Shown here piece after piece: positions 25,227-35,509 of a stretch of DNA of 64,000 nt (positions within the stretch are counted from its first letter, which is position 1; each line of letters starts with the position of its first letter). The stretch is from Proluteimonas flavola (lineage in GTDB: Bacteria > Pseudomonadota > Gammaproteobacteria > Xanthomonadales > Xanthomonadaceae): the NCBI RefSeq assembly GCF_021191705.1, contig NZ_JAIWPU010000006.1, positions 113,713 through 177,712 on the forward strand. The letters run 5' to 3'. The notes beneath the pieces are model-generated. The model had not been told where the DNA came from. It saw only the letters and a program-made list of their open reading frames with translations, and did no database searches. Made by a program: the position numbers and the translations under genes.

Positions 25227-26747
25227 ATGTCGGAAGAGATCCTGATCAACGTGACCCCGCGCGAGACCCGTGTGGCGGTGGTCGAGAACGGCATGCTGCA
25301 GGAGCTGCACATCGAACGCGGCTGGCGTCGCGGTGTGGTCGGCAACATCTACAAGGGCAAGGTGCAGCGGGTGATGCCCGGCATGCAGGCGGCCTTCGTC
25401 GACATCGGCCTGGAACGCGCGGCGTTCCTGCACGCCAACGACGTGATGCGACCGCCGCAGACCGGCAACGACGGCGAGGGCGCCGTCGACAGCCTGTTCC
25501 CGTCGACGGCGCCAACGCTGCCGGTCACCGAACTGCTGCGCGACGGGCAGGACATCGTGGTGCAGGTGGTCAAGGATCCGATCGGCACCAAGGGGGCGCG
25601 CCTCACCACGCAGATCAGCATTCCCTCGCGTTATCTCGTGCTGCTGCCGCAGTCGCGCGTGGTCGGCGTGTCGGCGCGGATCGAGGACGATGTCGAACGC
25701 ACGCGGCTGAAGACGCTGGTGTCCGAACTCGCCGCGGCGACCGGCGGCCACGGCTACATCGTGCGCACCAACGCGGAAGGCCAGAGTGCCGAGGCGCTGG
25801 CCGAGGACATCGCCTACCTGCAGCGCGCCTGGGCGCTGATCGAACACACCACCGGCGATTCGCGCGTGGGCGCGCGGGTCTACGAGGACCTGACGCTGCC
25901 GATGCGCGCGGTCCGCGACCTGATGCGCCGCGATGTCGACAAGGTCAAGGTCGATTCGCGCGACACCTACGAGAAGCTCTGCATCTTCGCCGCGCAGTAC
26001 CTGCCGGCGCCGGGTCCGGCCGAGCAGGCGCGTCTGGTCGACCGCATCGAGTGCTACACCGGTACGCGGCCGATCTTCGATCTGTACGGCGTCGAGGACG
26101 AGATCCAGCGCGCACTCAAGAAGGATGTGCCGCTGAAATCCGGCGGCTATCTGGTGATCGACCAGACCGAGGCGATGACCACGGTCGACGTCAACACCGG
26201 CTCGTTCCTCGGCCAGCGCAATCTCGAGGAGACGGTGTTCCGCACCAATCTCGAAGCGGCGCAGGCGGTCGCGCGCCAGCTGCGGCTGCGCAACCTCGGC
26301 GGCATCATCGTCATCGACTTCATCGACATGGTGGACCCGGAGCACAAGCGCCAGGTGCTGCGCACGCTGGAGAAGTCGCTGTCCAAGGACCACGCCAAGA
26401 CCACGGTCTACGACTTCTCGCCGCTGGGCCTGGTCGAGATGACCCGCAAGCGCACGGTCGAAAGCCTCGAGCGCCAGCTCGGCGAGGCCTGCACGGCCTG
26501 CAACGGCCGCGGCATCGTCAAGACGATCGAGACCGTGACCTACGAGATCTTCCGCGAGATCGTGCGCGCGGTACGCCAGTTCGAGGCCGAGCGCCTGCTG
26601 GTGATCGCGTCCCCGAAGGTCGTGTCGACGATCACCGACGAGGAGTCGGCGGCGGTCGTCGAGCTGGAGGAATTCCTCGGCAAGTCGATCCGCTTCCAGT
26701 CCGACGACCAGTACCTGCAGGAGCAGTTCGACGTTGTCCTGCTCTGA
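25227..26747 (+). CDS. rng: Ribonuclease G
   Basis: RNase G is an endonuclease that trims the 5' end of 16S rRNA and turns over some mRNAs. The 506-residue length fits RNase G (about 490) and is too short for RNase E. It begins MSEEILINVTPRETRVAVVE, followed by an S1 domain (NIYKGKVQRVMPGMQAAFVD). The catalytic DNase-like region contains TVDVNTGSFLGQRNLEETVF and IIVIDFIDMVD with the metal-binding Asp residues. The Zn-link cysteines are in CTACNGRG. The ATG lies 7 bp after the maf stop, so the two are coupled. yhdP follows after 51 bp. Confidence 0.97.
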   Translation: MSEEILINVTPRETRVAVVENGMLQELHIERGWRRGVVGNIYKGKVQRVMPGMQAAFVDIGLERAAFLHANDVMRPPQTGNDGEGAVDSLFPSTAPTLPVTELLRDGQDIVVQVVKDPIGTKGARLTTQISIPSRYLVLLPQSRVVGVSARIEDDVERTRLKTLVSELAAATGGHGYIVRTNAEGQSAEALAEDIAYLQRAWALIEHTTGDSRVGARVYEDLTLPMRAVRDLMRRDVDKVKVDSRDTYEKLCIFAAQYLPAPGPAEQARLVDRIECYTGTRPIFDLYGVEDEIQRALKKDVPLKSGGYLVIDQTEAMTTVDVNTGSFLGQRNLEETVFRTNLEAAQAVARQLRLRNLGGIIVIDFIDMVDPEHKRQVLRTLEKSLSKDHAKTTVYDFSPLGLVEMTRKRTVESLERQLGEACTACNGRGIVKTIETVTYEIFREIVRAVRQFEAERLLVIASPKVVSTITDEESAAVVELEEFLGKSIRFQSDDQYLQEQFDVVLL

Positions 26748-26798
26748 GACCCGCACCCGGTCATACGTGCCCGTACCGCGCAGCGGGCGGGCACGCCC

Positions 26799-29700
26799 GT
26801 GAGCGCTGCCTGGGTGACGCGCCTGCACCATGCGCGGCGCGGGGCGTGGTACCTCACGGCCGCGGTGCTGGTGACGATGGCGCTGCTGGTGGCGGTGGCC
26901 GCGCAGTTCGCGCTGCCCTGGCTGGAGCGCAATCCACAGACGGTCGCCCGCTGGCTCGGCGAGCGCGCCGGTCGCCCGGTCGCGTTCGATACGCTCGATG
27001 CGCAGTGGACGCGGCGGGGTCCGCTGCTGCGCGTGACCGGCCTGCGCATCGGCGATCCCGATGCCGCGGTGCCGATCGGCACCGCCGAGATCCAGGTCGC
27101 GCAGTACTCGGGCCTGTTGCCGGGACGCTCGCTGACCGAATTGCGGCTGCACGGCCTCGAACTGACGCTGCAGCGCAATGACGACGGCAGCTGGCATGTG
27201 CGCGGTCTGCCGGGCGCAGCGCATGCGCAGGACGATCCGCTCGATGCATTGCAGGGCCTGGGTGAACTGCAGGTCGTCGATGCGAGGCTGACGATCGATG
27301 CGCCGTCGCTGTCGATCGCGCACACCCTGCCACGCGTGGACCTGCGCATGCGGGTCGACCGTCGCCGCGTACGCGCCGCGGCGCGCGCATGGGTGGATGC
27401 CGAGGGTGCGCCGCTGGATCTGCGCCTGGACCTGCTGCGCGCACAGGGCGACGGCCGCGTCTACGTCGCGATGCCCCGCAACGATCTGCAGCTGTGGTCG
27501 CCGTTGCTGGCGCCCAGCGGCGTGGCGATCCGGGAAGGTCATGGCCAGGTCACGGCCTGGATCGAACTGCGTGCGCGCAGGGTCGAAGCGATCACCGGCG
27601 AAGTGGCGCTCGACGCGCTGTCGCTGCAGCGCGCGGGCGATGTGGCGCAGGCTGCCGGCGACGCGCCGACCGTCGCCTTCGAGGGTGCAAGCGCGCGTCT
27701 GCACTGGACGCATGCCGGTGGCGACTGGCGTCTGGACGCGCCGATGCTGCGGATCAGCCAGCAGGGCCGCGAGCAGGTGCTCGACGGTCTCGTGCTCGTC
27801 GGTGGGACGCACTGGGCGATGCAGGCTGGACGCGTCGAGGTGGCGCCGCTGATCGCGCTGACCGCGCTCGGCGACAACGTGTCGCCGTCGCTGCGCACAT
27901 GGCTGCAGGCGGCGGCGCCGCACGCGGTGCTGTCGGATGTCGCCTTCGCCGCCCGCGCCGGCGGGCCTGTGCGCGTGTCGGCGCGGATCGAGGACTTCGG
28001 CTTTTCGCCGGTCGCCGACCGCCCTGGCCTGCACGGCGTCGGCGGCATGCTGGTCGGCGACGGGCAGGGCGTGGTGTTCCGTCCCGATCCCGGTGCGCGC
28101 CTGGTGTTCGACTGGCCGGCCGGCTTCGGGGCGCCGCATCCACTGCGGCTCGACGGCGAGATCGCCGGCTGGCGCGACGGCGGCAACTGGCGCATCCAGA
28201 CGCCCGGTCTGCGCGTGGAAGGCGAGGGCTATGCCGCCGATGCGCGCGGCGGTCTGTCGTTCGAGGGCGACGGCACGCGGCCGCGGCTCGATCTGGCGGT
28301 GGATGTCGACGCGGCGCAGATTACGGTCTCGAAGAAATTCTGGGTCCGCCACAGGATGTCGCTGGCCGCGCGCGAATGGCTGAACATGGCGCTGGTCGCC
28401 GGCACCGTGCGCAACGGCCGCGGCATCGTCGCCGGCGATCTCGACGACTGGCCGTTCGGCGTGGAGGACGGACGGGACCGGCGGGGCGTGTTCTTCGCCG
28501 AAGGCGACATCGCCGACGCGACGATCCGCTTCCGGGACGACTGGCCGGCGATGACGCGGCTCGGCGGCCACGTGCGTTTCATCAACGACGGATTCCGGCT
28601 CGACCCCTCGACCGGCGAACTGGTCGGCGTGCCGCTGCGCGATGTCGTCGCCGGCATCCGCCACTACGGCCAAAGCCCGGTCGAAGTCGCGGCGACCGCG
28701 CGCGCCGACGCGAAAGATCTGCTCGCGGTGATGCGGCAGAGCCCGTTCCAGACGGCGCACGTCGAGACGCTGGATGCGCTGGATGTCGCAGGCCCGGCGC
28801 AGGTCGCGGTGTCGGTGTCGGTGCCGCGTCACGCGCCCATGCAGCTCGACGGCGAAGTGAAGCTCGAAGGTGTCGGATTGCGCGAGTCGCGCTTCGACCT
28901 TGCGTTCGAGCACATACGCGGCCCGGTGGTGTTCGACCAGTCGGGCTTCCATGCCGGGGCGCTCGATGCGCACCAGGACGGGCAGGCCGGCACGCTCGCC
29001 TTGCGCCTGGGCCCCGGCCACGTGCGCCAGCGCGCCAACGCGTTCGAAGGCGAGCTCGACATGCCGCTCGATGCCGACGCGCTGCTGGCGCGTGCGCCCG
29101 ATCTCGCATGGCTGCGTCCGCATGTCGGTGGCCGCGCGCCGTGGCAGGTGCAGGTCGCGGTTCCCGACGCGCCTGCGGCCGACGGCGCACCCGCCGCGCG
29201 CCTGCTGCTGCGTTCCGATCTCGTCGGCACCACGCTGCGACTGCCGGCGCCGCTCGACAAGCCGGCCGCGCGCGCGTTGCGCACGACCATCGAAGCGCCG
29301 CTGCCGTTCGGTACCGGCGATGTGCTGGTCGGCTTCGGCAACGATCTCGCGTTGCGTGCGCGCACCAGCGGCGCGCGTGCGGGCGTCCGTGTCGAGATGG
29401 GTCGCGCACGCGTGGATGCGGCCGCGCCGGCCGTCGGCGTCGTCGTCGCCGGCCGCACGCCGGTGGTCGACGTGTTCGACTGGGTCGGCCTGATGGGCGT
29501 GGGCGGCGAGGCCGGCGGTCTGGCGCTGCAACAGGTCGACGTGACCACGGCCGATCTGCGGCTGGCCGGCGGGCGTCTCGGCCAGACCCGCATCACCGCC
29601 GCGCGTCGCGACGGCGGCACCGACCTGCGCCTCGATGGCGTCGCGGTGGCCGGCGACGTGCGGATGCCCGATGCCGACGGCGCGCCGGTCGCGATCGCGC

Positions 29701-30674
29701 TGCAACGCCTGCACTGGCCGGCGCCTGCGCCGACGCCGGACGCCGCGGCGATTGCCTCGCCCGCGATCGCCAGCGTGCCTGCGTCGATGCCGATCGACGA
29801 CACGCTCGATCCCGCATCGGTGCCGCCGATCCAGCTCGCGATCGACGACCTGCGCTACGGCACCGTGGCGCTCGGCCGCGTGGACGCGGCGTCGCGCCGC
29901 ATTCCCGGGGGGCTGTCCGTCGACCGCCTGCAGGTCCGCGCGCCGGACCACCGCATCGACGTGACCGGGCGCTGGACCGGGCGCGGTCCTGCAGCGCGCA
30001 CCACAGTCCAGGCCGACGTGGACAGCGAGAATTTCGGCCGGCTCGCAACGGGGCTCGGTTTCGCCGGCAGCATCGTCGGCGGACAGGGACGCGTGGATTT
30101 CGACGCTGCATGGGCGGGCACGCCGAACGCATTCCAGGTGGCGCAGATGGAGGGCTCGTTGAAGCTGGCGCTGCGCGACGGGCAACTGGTCGAGGTGGAA
30201 CCGGGCGCGGGTCGCGTGCTGGGCCTGCTCAGCGTTGCCGAACTGCCCAGGCGACTGATGCTCGATTTCCGCGATTTCTTCAGCAAGGGCTTCGGCTTCA
30301 ACCGGATTGCCGGCGACATCCGCTTCGGCAACGGCATCGCGCGCGGCGACAATCTGGTCATCGATGGGCCGGCGGCGGAAATCCGCATCCGCGGCAGCGC
30401 CGATCTTGCTGCACGTACCCACGACCAGGACATCGAAGTGCTGCCCAAGACCGGCAACCTGCTGCCGGCTGTCGGCGCGCTGACGCTGGGCCCGGTGGGC
30501 GCGGCGGTGGGCGCGGTCGCGAACGCGGTGCTGCGCAAGCCGCTGGCCGAGATGGGCGCGCGCAACTACCACGTCAGTGGTCCCTGGCAGGATCCGAAGG
30601 TGGACGTGGTCGAACGTCGCGACGCGGCGCAACCGGCGACCGCGCCGTCGACGCGGCCGCAATCGGCCGATTGA
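26799..30674 (+). CDS. yhdP: YhdP-family AsmA-like envelope lipid-transport protein
   Basis: A 1291-residue bridge-like protein that in E. coli helps move phospholipid between inner and outer membranes. One N-terminal membrane helix (AAVLVTMALLVAVAAQFALP) anchors it. The long periplasmic remainder is a run of repeating beta-strands, with the family C-terminal region (GRVLGLLSVAELPRRLMLDF ... SKGFGFNRIAGDIRFG ... GPWQDPKVDVV) fully present. The start is a GTG at 26799. The length is close to E. coli YhdP (1266). It lies between rng and tldD, the same order as in E. coli. A weak hairpin (gtgcccgt ... acgggcac-like) occupies the 51-bp gap before it. Confidence 0.94.
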   Translation: MSAAWVTRLHHARRGAWYLTAAVLVTMALLVAVAAQFALPWLERNPQTVARWLGERAGRPVAFDTLDAQWTRRGPLLRVTGLRIGDPDAAVPIGTAEIQVAQYSGLLPGRSLTELRLHGLELTLQRNDDGSWHVRGLPGAAHAQDDPLDALQGLGELQVVDARLTIDAPSLSIAHTLPRVDLRMRVDRRRVRAAARAWVDAEGAPLDLRLDLLRAQGDGRVYVAMPRNDLQLWSPLLAPSGVAIREGHGQVTAWIELRARRVEAITGEVALDALSLQRAGDVAQAAGDAPTVAFEGASARLHWTHAGGDWRLDAPMLRISQQGREQVLDGLVLVGGTHWAMQAGRVEVAPLIALTALGDNVSPSLRTWLQAAAPHAVLSDVAFAARAGGPVRVSARIEDFGFSPVADRPGLHGVGGMLVGDGQGVVFRPDPGARLVFDWPAGFGAPHPLRLDGEIAGWRDGGNWRIQTPGLRVEGEGYAADARGGLSFEGDGTRPRLDLAVDVDAAQITVSKKFWVRHRMSLAAREWLNMALVAGTVRNGRGIVAGDLDDWPFGVEDGRDRRGVFFAEGDIADATIRFRDDWPAMTRLGGHVRFINDGFRLDPSTGELVGVPLRDVVAGIRHYGQSPVEVAATARADAKDLLAVMRQSPFQTAHVETLDALDVAGPAQVAVSVSVPRHAPMQLDGEVKLEGVGLRESRFDLAFEHIRGPVVFDQSGFHAGALDAHQDGQAGTLALRLGPGHVRQRANAFEGELDMPLDADALLARAPDLAWLRPHVGGRAPWQVQVAVPDAPAADGAPAARLLLRSDLVGTTLRLPAPLDKPAARALRTTIEAPLPFGTGDVLVGFGNDLALRARTSGARAGVRVEMGRARVDAAAPAVGVVVAGRTPVVDVFDWVGLMGVGGEAGGLALQQVDVTTADLRLAGGRLGQTRITAARRDGGTDLRLDGVAVAGDVRMPDADGAPVAIALQRLHWPAPAPTPDAAAIASPAIASVPASMPIDDTLDPASVPPIQLAIDDLRYGTVALGRVDAASRRIPGGLSVDRLQVRAPDHRIDVTGRWTGRGPAARTTVQADVDSENFGRLATGLGFAGSIVGGQGRVDFDAAWAGTPNAFQVAQMEGSLKLALRDGQLVEVEPGAGRVLGLLSVAELPRRLMLDFRDFFSKGFGFNRIAGDIRFGNGIARGDNLVIDGPAAEIRIRGSADLAARTHDQDIEVLPKTGNLLPAVGALTLGPVGAAVGAVANAVLRKPLAEMGARNYHVSGPWQDPKVDVVERRDAAQPATAPSTRPQSAD

Positions 30675-30752
30675 GGCGTTATCGCCGGAAACTGCAGGCC
30701 TGCGGATTCAGTTCCGGCTTGCCATCGGCGGCTTTGCCCCCACACTTGTCGG

Positions 30753-32216
30753 ATGTCCGAATCTCCCGTTTCCTCCGGCGGCGCGCTCGCGCTGGCCGAA
30801 TCCCGCCTGCTGTTGCCTGCCGGTCTCGACACCTCCGGTCTGGACCGCGCGTTCTCCGCGTTGCTCGGTCCCGGCATCGATTTCGGCGACCTGTATTTCC
30901 AGCACTCGCGTCGCGAGAGCTGGGCGGTCGAGGACGGCATCGTCAAGAGCGGTTCGCATGCGATCGAACAGGGCGTCGGCGTGCGCGCGATCAGCGGCGA
31001 GAAGACCGGCTTCGCGTATTCCGACGACATCGACGCGGCGGCGCTGCTGGGCGCGGCGCAGTCGGCGCGTGCGATCGCCCGCGATGGCCGCGCGCATGCG
31101 CCGCACGCGCTGGCGCGCACCCGTGCCCATGCGCTGTATCCGGCACAGGACCCGATCGATGCGCTCGGCAGCGAGGCGAAGGTCGAAGCGCTGCGCCGCG
31201 TCGACCGCGTGCTGCGCGCCGCCGATCCGCGCGTGCAGCAGGTGATGGTCAGCCTGTCGGGCGGCGTCGACACCGTGCTGGTGGCGCGCAGCGACGGTGT
31301 GCTCGCTGGCGACGTGCGTCCGCTGGTGCGGCTCAACATCCAGGTGCTCGTGGAACACGACGGCCGCCGCGAATCCGGCTACTCGGGCTACGGCGGGCGC
31401 TACTCGTACGAAGAACTGCTGGGCGACGGCAAGCCGGAACGCTTCGCGCGCGAAGCGCTGCGCCAGGCGCTGGTGAACCTCGAAGCGATCGATGCGCCGG
31501 CCGGCACCATGCCGGTCGTGCTCGGCGCCGGCTGGCCGGGCGTGCTGCTGCACGAAGCGGTCGGCCATGGCCTCGAAGGCGATTTCGCGCGCAAGGGCAC
31601 CAGCACGTATGCCGGCCGCATCGGCCAGCGCGTGGCCTCACCGGGCGTGACGATCGTCGACGACGGCACGCTCGCCGGTCGCCGCGGTTCGCTGAACATC
31701 GACGACGAGGGCACGCCGACGCACTGCACGACGCTGATCGAGGACGGCGTGCTGACCGGCTACATGCAGGACACGCTCAACGCGCGCCTGATGGGCGTCG
31801 CGCCGACCGGCAACGGCCGCCGCGAATCCTTCGCGCATCTGGTGATGCCGCGCATGACCAACACCTACATGCTGGCCGGGCAGGACGATCCGCAGGACAT
31901 GATCCGCTCGGTCAAAAAGGGCCTGTACGCGGTGAACTTCGGCGGCGGCCAGGTCGACATCACCAGCGGCAAGTACGTGTTCTCGGCGACCGAGGCGTAT
32001 CTGATCGAGGACGGGAAGATCACCGCGCCGGTCAAGGGCGCGACGCTGATCGGCAACGGCCCGGAGACGATGCAGCGCGTGCGCATGATCGGCCACGACA
32101 TGGCGCTCGACGAGGGCGTGGGCGTCTGCGGCAAGGACGGGCAGAGCGTGCCGGTCGGCGTGGGCCAGCCATCGCTGCTGATCGATCAGCTGACCGTCGG
32201 CGGCACGCAGGCTTGA
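30753..32216 (+). CDS. tldD: Metalloprotease subunit TldD
   Basis: TldD is the active half of the TldD/TldE (PmbA) protease, which degrades unfolded peptides and matures microcin B17 and CcdA in E. coli. The 487-residue product has the zinc motif [20 protein letters not shown] (HExxxH near residue 270), a later Cys in [10 protein letters not shown] that serves as a zinc ligand in the family, and the conserved [15 protein letters not shown]. The partner PmbA gene is only about 740 bp away on the same strand with darP in between. The ATG at 30753 fits family length (481 in E. coli). A gap of 78 bp to yhdP shows no signal. Confidence 0.97.
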   Translation: MSESPVSSGGALALAESRLLLPAGLDTSGLDRAFSALLGPGIDFGDLYFQHSRRESWAVEDGIVKSGSHAIEQGVGVRAISGEKTGFAYSDDIDAAALLGAAQSARAIARDGRAHAPHALARTRAHALYPAQDPIDALGSEAKVEALRRVDRVLRAADPRVQQVMVSLSGGVDTVLVARSDGVLAGDVRPLVRLNIQVLVEHDGRRESGYSGYGGRYSYEELLGDGKPERFAREALRQALVNLEAIDAPAGTMPVVLGAGWPGVLLHEAVGHGLEGDFARKGTSTYAGRIGQRVASPGVTIVDDGTLAGRRGSLNIDDEGTPTHCTTLIEDGVLTGYMQDTLNARLMGVAPTGNGRRESFAHLVMPRMTNTYMLAGQDDPQDMIRSVKKGLYAVNFGGGQVDITSGKYVFSATEAYLIEDGKITAPVKGATLIGNGPETMQRVRMIGHDMALDEGVGVCGKDGQSVPVGVGQPSLLIDQLTVGGTQA

Positions 32217-32279
32217 GAGCCGGCATGCGGGATCGGGATTTCGGGACTTGGAGCGGCCTGAGGTTGCGCCCTGACAGCG

Positions 32280-32309
32280 CCGTCATTCCCGCGCAGGCGG
32301 GAACGACGG
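32280..32309. repeat. REP-like palindrome between tldD and darP
   Basis: The hairpin starts ccgtcattcccgcgcaggcgg and closes gaacgacgg, a variant of the same repeat type as at 3779-3877. It lies between the convergent stops of tldD (32216) and darP (32320), where it could end both transcripts. Confidence 0.7.
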
Positions 32310-32319
32310 CAGATCACGC

Positions 32320-32928
32320 TCAGGGTGCGTCGTCGCCGTTGCCGGGTTCGTCAGCTTCGTCCGCTTTGCGCTCGTCTTCAGCCGCAGCGTCTTCGCCCGC
32401 CGCCAGCGACGCCGCCGCGAACACGCCGCGCAGTTCGCGGAACAGTTCGCGGAACGCGGCCGGCGGCTTGTTCTTCGCGCGTTCGGCGAGCGCGTTGCGC
32501 ACCAGCTGGCGCAGGCGCTGGCGGTCGGCCTCCGGATACGCATCGAGCAGTTCGGCCAGTGCCGCGTCGCCCTCGTCGAGCAGGCGCGTGCGCCAGGCTT
32601 CGGCGCGGTGCAGCTGCGCGGTCTCGACGCGTGCGGCGGTGCCGCCGGCGTCCATCGCATCGCGGATCGCTTCCAGCGTCTCGTCGCTCTCGCGGCGCAT
32701 CTGCTTGGCCAGGAACGCCAGCTGGCGCTTGCGCGCGATGTGCGAGGTGATGCGCCGCGCATCGGCGATGTGCGGCAGCAGGGTGTCGGGAACGGGCAGT
32801 TTGCCCAGCTGGTTGTCGGACAGTGCGGCCAGGGCGTCGGCCAGCGACAGCACTTCCAGCGCTTCGCGCCGGTTCTGCTTGCGGCTGGGGCCCAGGTACT
32901 CGCCCGATTCTTCGTTGATGCCTCTCAT
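32320..32928 (-). CDS. darP: Ribosome-associated protein DarP (YjgA, DUF615)
   Basis: DarP binds late pre-50S particles and aids peptidyl-transferase-centre maturation. The 202-residue product begins [20 protein letters not shown] (the family start), continues [20 protein letters not shown] and [20 protein letters not shown], and has the C-terminal helix [20 protein letters not shown] followed by FRELFRELR. The C-terminal 20 residues are an acidic Ala/Glu/Asp tail beyond the E. coli form (183 residues). The ATG at 32928 fits the family; two upstream starts add unrelated sequence. It is divergent from pmbA with only 23 bp between the two start codons, an arrangement also found in E. coli. Confidence 0.95.
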   Translation of the reverse strand: MRGINEESGEYLGPSRKQNRREALEVLSLADALAALSDNQLGKLPVPDTLLPHIADARRITSHIARKRQLAFLAKQMRRESDETLEAIRDAMDAGGTAARVETAQLHRAEAWRTRLLDEGDAALAELLDAYPEADRQRLRQLVRNALAERAKNKPPAAFRELFRELRGVFAAASLAAGEDAAAEDERKADEADEPGNGDDAP

Positions 32929-32951
32929 TGCAACAGGATAAGTCATTGCCC

Positions 32952-34334
32952 ATGTCCCACGCCTTGATCGACGTTCACCCGGCCGACGATTCGCCCCAAC
33001 GCCTCGACGCACTGACCGCGCTGTCGCAGCGCCTGCTCGACCGCTGCCGCGCCGCCGGCGCCACCCAGGCCGAGGTGTCGTGCTCGGAAGACGCGGGTCT
33101 CAGCGTCAACGTGCGCATGGGCGAGGTCGAAACCGTCGAGTCCACGCGCGACCGTGGCATCGGCGTCACCGTCTACTTCGGCAAGCGCAAGGGCACCGCG
33201 AGTACCGCCGATCTGCGCGAGGAGAGCCTGGCCGCGACGGTCGACCAGGCCTGCGCGATCGCGCGCTTCACCGAAGACGACGAAGCCTCCGGCCTCGCCG
33301 ATGCCGGGCTGATGGCGCGCCCCGGCCCCGATGGCCGCTTCGACGAGTACGACGCCTGGCATCCCTGGGCGCTGGAGGCGGACGCCGCAGTGGATCTCGC
33401 ACTGGCCTGCGAGGCGGCCGGCCGCGATGCCGACCCGCGGATCGGCAATTCAGACGGCGCCTCGGTCAGCACCTCGCGCGGCCTGAGCGTCTACGCCAAC
33501 AGCCACGGCTTCGTCGGCGCCGAGCGCGGCAGCCACCACAGCATCGGCTGCGCGCTGATCGCGGGCGAGGGCGAGCACATGCAGCGCGAGGGCTGGTACA
33601 GCGTGGCGCTGGCCAGTGCCGATCTCGATGCGCCGGTCTCGATCGGCCGGCGCGCAGCCGAACGCACGCTGGCGCGCCTGGACCCCAGGCCGCTCGCGAC
33701 CGGCAGCTATCCGGTGCTGTTCCAGGCAGAGGTCGCACGTTCGCTGATCGGGCATCTGCTGGGCGCGGTATCCGGCGGCGCGTTGTATCGCCGCGCCAGC
33801 TTCCTGCTCGACAGCGTCGGCACGCAGCTGTTTCCCGACTGGTTCGGCATCTTTGAGCGCCCGTTCCTCGAGCGCGGCTTCCAGTCCTCCGCCTTCGACG
33901 CCGAAGGCGTGGCCACGCGCGAGTCTTCGCTGATCGAGGGCGGCGTGCTGCAGCGCTATGTGCTCGGCAGCTATTCGGCGCGCAAGCTGGGCCTGCAGAC
34001 CACCGGCAACGCCGGCGGCGTGCACAACCTCGAGATTCCCGCCAACGCCGGGGGCCTCGACGCTCTGCTGCGCGGCATGGACCGCGGCCTGCTGGTCACC
34101 GGCCTGATGGGGCAGGGCGTCAATGCGGTGACCGGCGACTACTCGCGCGGCGCGTCGGGCTTCTGGGTCGAGGGGGGCGAGATCCGCTATGCGGTCGACG
34201 GCATCACCATCGCCGGCAATCTGAAACAGATGTTCGCCACCATCGAAGCGGTGGGCAGCGACGTCGACCCGCGTTCGCACGTGCGCACCGGCTCGATCCT
34301 GCTCGGCCGCATGACCGTTGCGGGCGGCGAGTGA
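32952..34334 (+). CDS. pmbA: Metalloprotease subunit PmbA (TldE)
   Basis: PmbA is the non-zinc partner of TldD. The 460-residue protein has the U62-type fold without HExxx[21 protein letters not shown] near the start, [20 protein letters not shown] in the middle and [20 protein letters not shown] before the C-terminus. The ATG at 32952 is used, but no ribosome site is at the ideal distance; an in-frame TTG at 32946 sits 6-7 nt after aggataag and could be the real start. The frame begins 24 bp earlier still. The head-to-head arrangement with darP means the two promoters must overlap the 5' ends of both genes. Confidence 0.95.
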   Translation: MSHALIDVHPADDSPQRLDALTALSQRLLDRCRAAGATQAEVSCSEDAGLSVNVRMGEVETVESTRDRGIGVTVYFGKRKGTASTADLREESLAATVDQACAIARFTEDDEASGLADAGLMARPGPDGRFDEYDAWHPWALEADAAVDLALACEAAGRDADPRIGNSDGASVSTSRGLSVYANSHGFVGAERGSHHSIGCALIAGEGEHMQREGWYSVALASADLDAPVSIGRRAAERTLARLDPRPLATGSYPVLFQAEVARSLIGHLLGAVSGGALYRRASFLLDSVGTQLFPDWFGIFERPFLERGFQSSAFDAEGVATRESSLIEGGVLQRYVLGSYSARKLGLQTTGNAGGVHNLEIPANAGGLDALLRGMDRGLLVTGLMGQGVNAVTGDYSRGASGFWVEGGEIRYAVDGITIAGNLKQMFATIEAVGSDVDPRSHVRTGSILLGRMTVAGGE

Positions 34335-34423
34335 CGTTGCCGCACTTGACGGCCGCCCTGCATCCCTGAACAGTGCGCCGCAAGGCCATGCCGATCCCGT
34401 CCACCCAACCCGAGGCGTCCCGC

Positions 34424-34834
34424 ATGAGCGAATTCGACAAGTACACCACGGCACCGCCTCCACCCGCCGGCGCGGCCTCTTCGGAAGAACGCCAGTGGGG
34501 CCTGTTCGCCCATCTGTCCGCGCTGACCGGCCTGTTCACCGGCGGCGTCGGCAACATCGTCGGCCCGCTGGTGATCTGGCTGATCAAGAAGGACACCATG
34601 CCTTTCGCCGCCGACCAAGCGCGCGAGGCGCTGAACTTCAACATCACCCTGCTGATCGTCGCTGTCGTGCTGTTGCTGATCACCCTGGTGACCTTCGGCC
34701 TGGGCGTGGTGCTGACGTTCCCGCTGTCGATCCTGATCGGCATCGCCTGGCTGGTGCTGACCATCATCGGCGCGATGAAGGCGAACGACGGGGTGGCCTA
34801 CCGCTATCCCTTCGCGCTGCGTCTGATCAAGTAA
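34424..34834 (+). CDS. DUF4870 membrane protein (first copy)
   Basis: A 136-residue protein with an N-terminal hydrophilic Pro-rich stretch, a Tic20-like first segment (WGLFAHLSALTGLFTGGVGN) and three or four helices, among them LLIVAVVLLLITLVTFGLG and VLTFPLSILIGIAWLVLTII. The signature DQAREALNFNITLLI is the DUF4870 motif (Q..EALNFQ). Function is unknown; many genomes carry several copies. The ATG at 34424 has gagg upstream; an in-frame ATG at 34388 would add 12 residues of low similarity. A second DUF4870 gene lies 158 bp downstream, separated by a strong terminator, so the copies are likely transcribed separately. Confidence 0.88.
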   Translation: MSEFDKYTTAPPPPAGAASSEERQWGLFAHLSALTGLFTGGVGNIVGPLVIWLIKKDTMPFAADQAREALNFNITLLIVAVVLLLITLVTFGLGVVLTFPLSILIGIAWLVLTIIGAMKANDGVAYRYPFALRLIK

Positions 34835-34857
34835 GCGGTCGACGCAGATGCGTCTCC

Positions 34858-34885
34858 GAGGCCCCGGCGTCCGCGCCGGGGCCTC
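34858..34885 (+). terminator. GC-rich terminator hairpin
   Basis: A perfect 12-bp stem (gaggccccggcg with cgccggggcctc) with a 4-nt loop lies 24 bp after the first DUF4870 stop. The tail is only weakly T-rich (gtgcgtt). It should separate the two DUF4870 genes. Confidence 0.65.
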
Positions 34886-34992
34886 GTGCGTTCAGGGGTG
34901 CCGGAAGTCCGGGTGACCTCCGCGGCTGGCGCCGGGCGCGGCGCGCGGGCAGGCTGAAGCCACGATCCACGATCCACGACAGGAGGCTTCCC

Positions 34993-35439
34993 ATGCAGAC
35001 CGCATCCTTTCCGCAGACCCTGCCCGCCAGCGACAGCCGCCAGTGGGCGGCGGCGATGCACATCGGCGCACTGGTGCTCGCCCTGCTGACGAGCTGGATG
35101 TCCGGCGTGGCCGGCGCGCTCGTGGCCGGCGTGGTGTATCTGGCCAAGCGCGACGACGATGCCTTCGTCGCGGCCCACGCGCGCGATGCGCTGAACTTCC
35201 ACCTGAGCATGTGCCTCTACGCCTGCGCGGTCTTCGTCGCCGCCATCGGCCTGCTCGGCGCCACGGTGCTGACGCTGGGCATCGGCGCGATCGTGACGCT
35301 GCCGGCAGGTCTGCTGCTGGTCGCCGCGGCCTGTGGACTGGCGTTGCTGTGGCTGGTCAGCAGCATCGTCGCCGCGGTGCGCGCCTTGAATGGCGAACAC
35401 TATGCACATCCGTTGACGATCCGCTTCTTCGGCGGCTGA
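34993..35439 (+). CDS. DUF4870 membrane protein (second copy)
   Basis: A 148-residue membrane protein with the same plan as the gene before it: RQWAAAMHIGALVLALLTSW, a second helix pair, and the motif HARDALNFHLSMCLYACAVF that marks DUF4870. The C-terminal GEHYAHPLTIRFFGG matches the family ending (Y-P-x-x-I-R). The ATG at 34993 follows an ideal aggagg at 34981-34986; the long frame upstream is non-coding. It diverges strongly from the first copy, so this is an old duplication or separate acquisition. Its 3' end is 10 bp from an intact palindromic repeat. Confidence 0.88.
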   Translation: MQTASFPQTLPASDSRQWAAAMHIGALVLALLTSWMSGVAGALVAGVVYLAKRDDDAFVAAHARDALNFHLSMCLYACAVFVAAIGLLGATVLTLGIGAIVTLPAGLLLVAAACGLALLWLVSSIVAAVRALNGEHYAHPLTIRFFGG

Positions 35440-35448
35440 AAAGCGTGG

Positions 35449-35493
35449 CTGTTCCAGGGAGAGCGGCATCGCGCGCAAGCGCGCTCCCACAGG
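35449..35493. repeat. Intact intergenic palindrome (reference copy)
   Basis: The element ends gcgcgctcccacagg, and its body contains the stem tcgcgcgcaagcgcgc. Reading the minus strand it begins cctgtgggagcgcgcttgcg. It is the only copy of this family in the window without homopolymer runs, and so shows what the loci at 1199, 13729 and 44811 probably look like. It lies between convergent genes. Confidence 0.75.
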
Positions 35494-35509
35494 AAATCCG
35501 CGGCGCGCT

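Noticed and set aside
24990..30662. 1890-codon open frame antisense to maf-rng-yhdP
   Set aside because: Its composition (His, Arg, Ala, Asp) mirrors the third-position bias of the sense genes, and no domain is visible.
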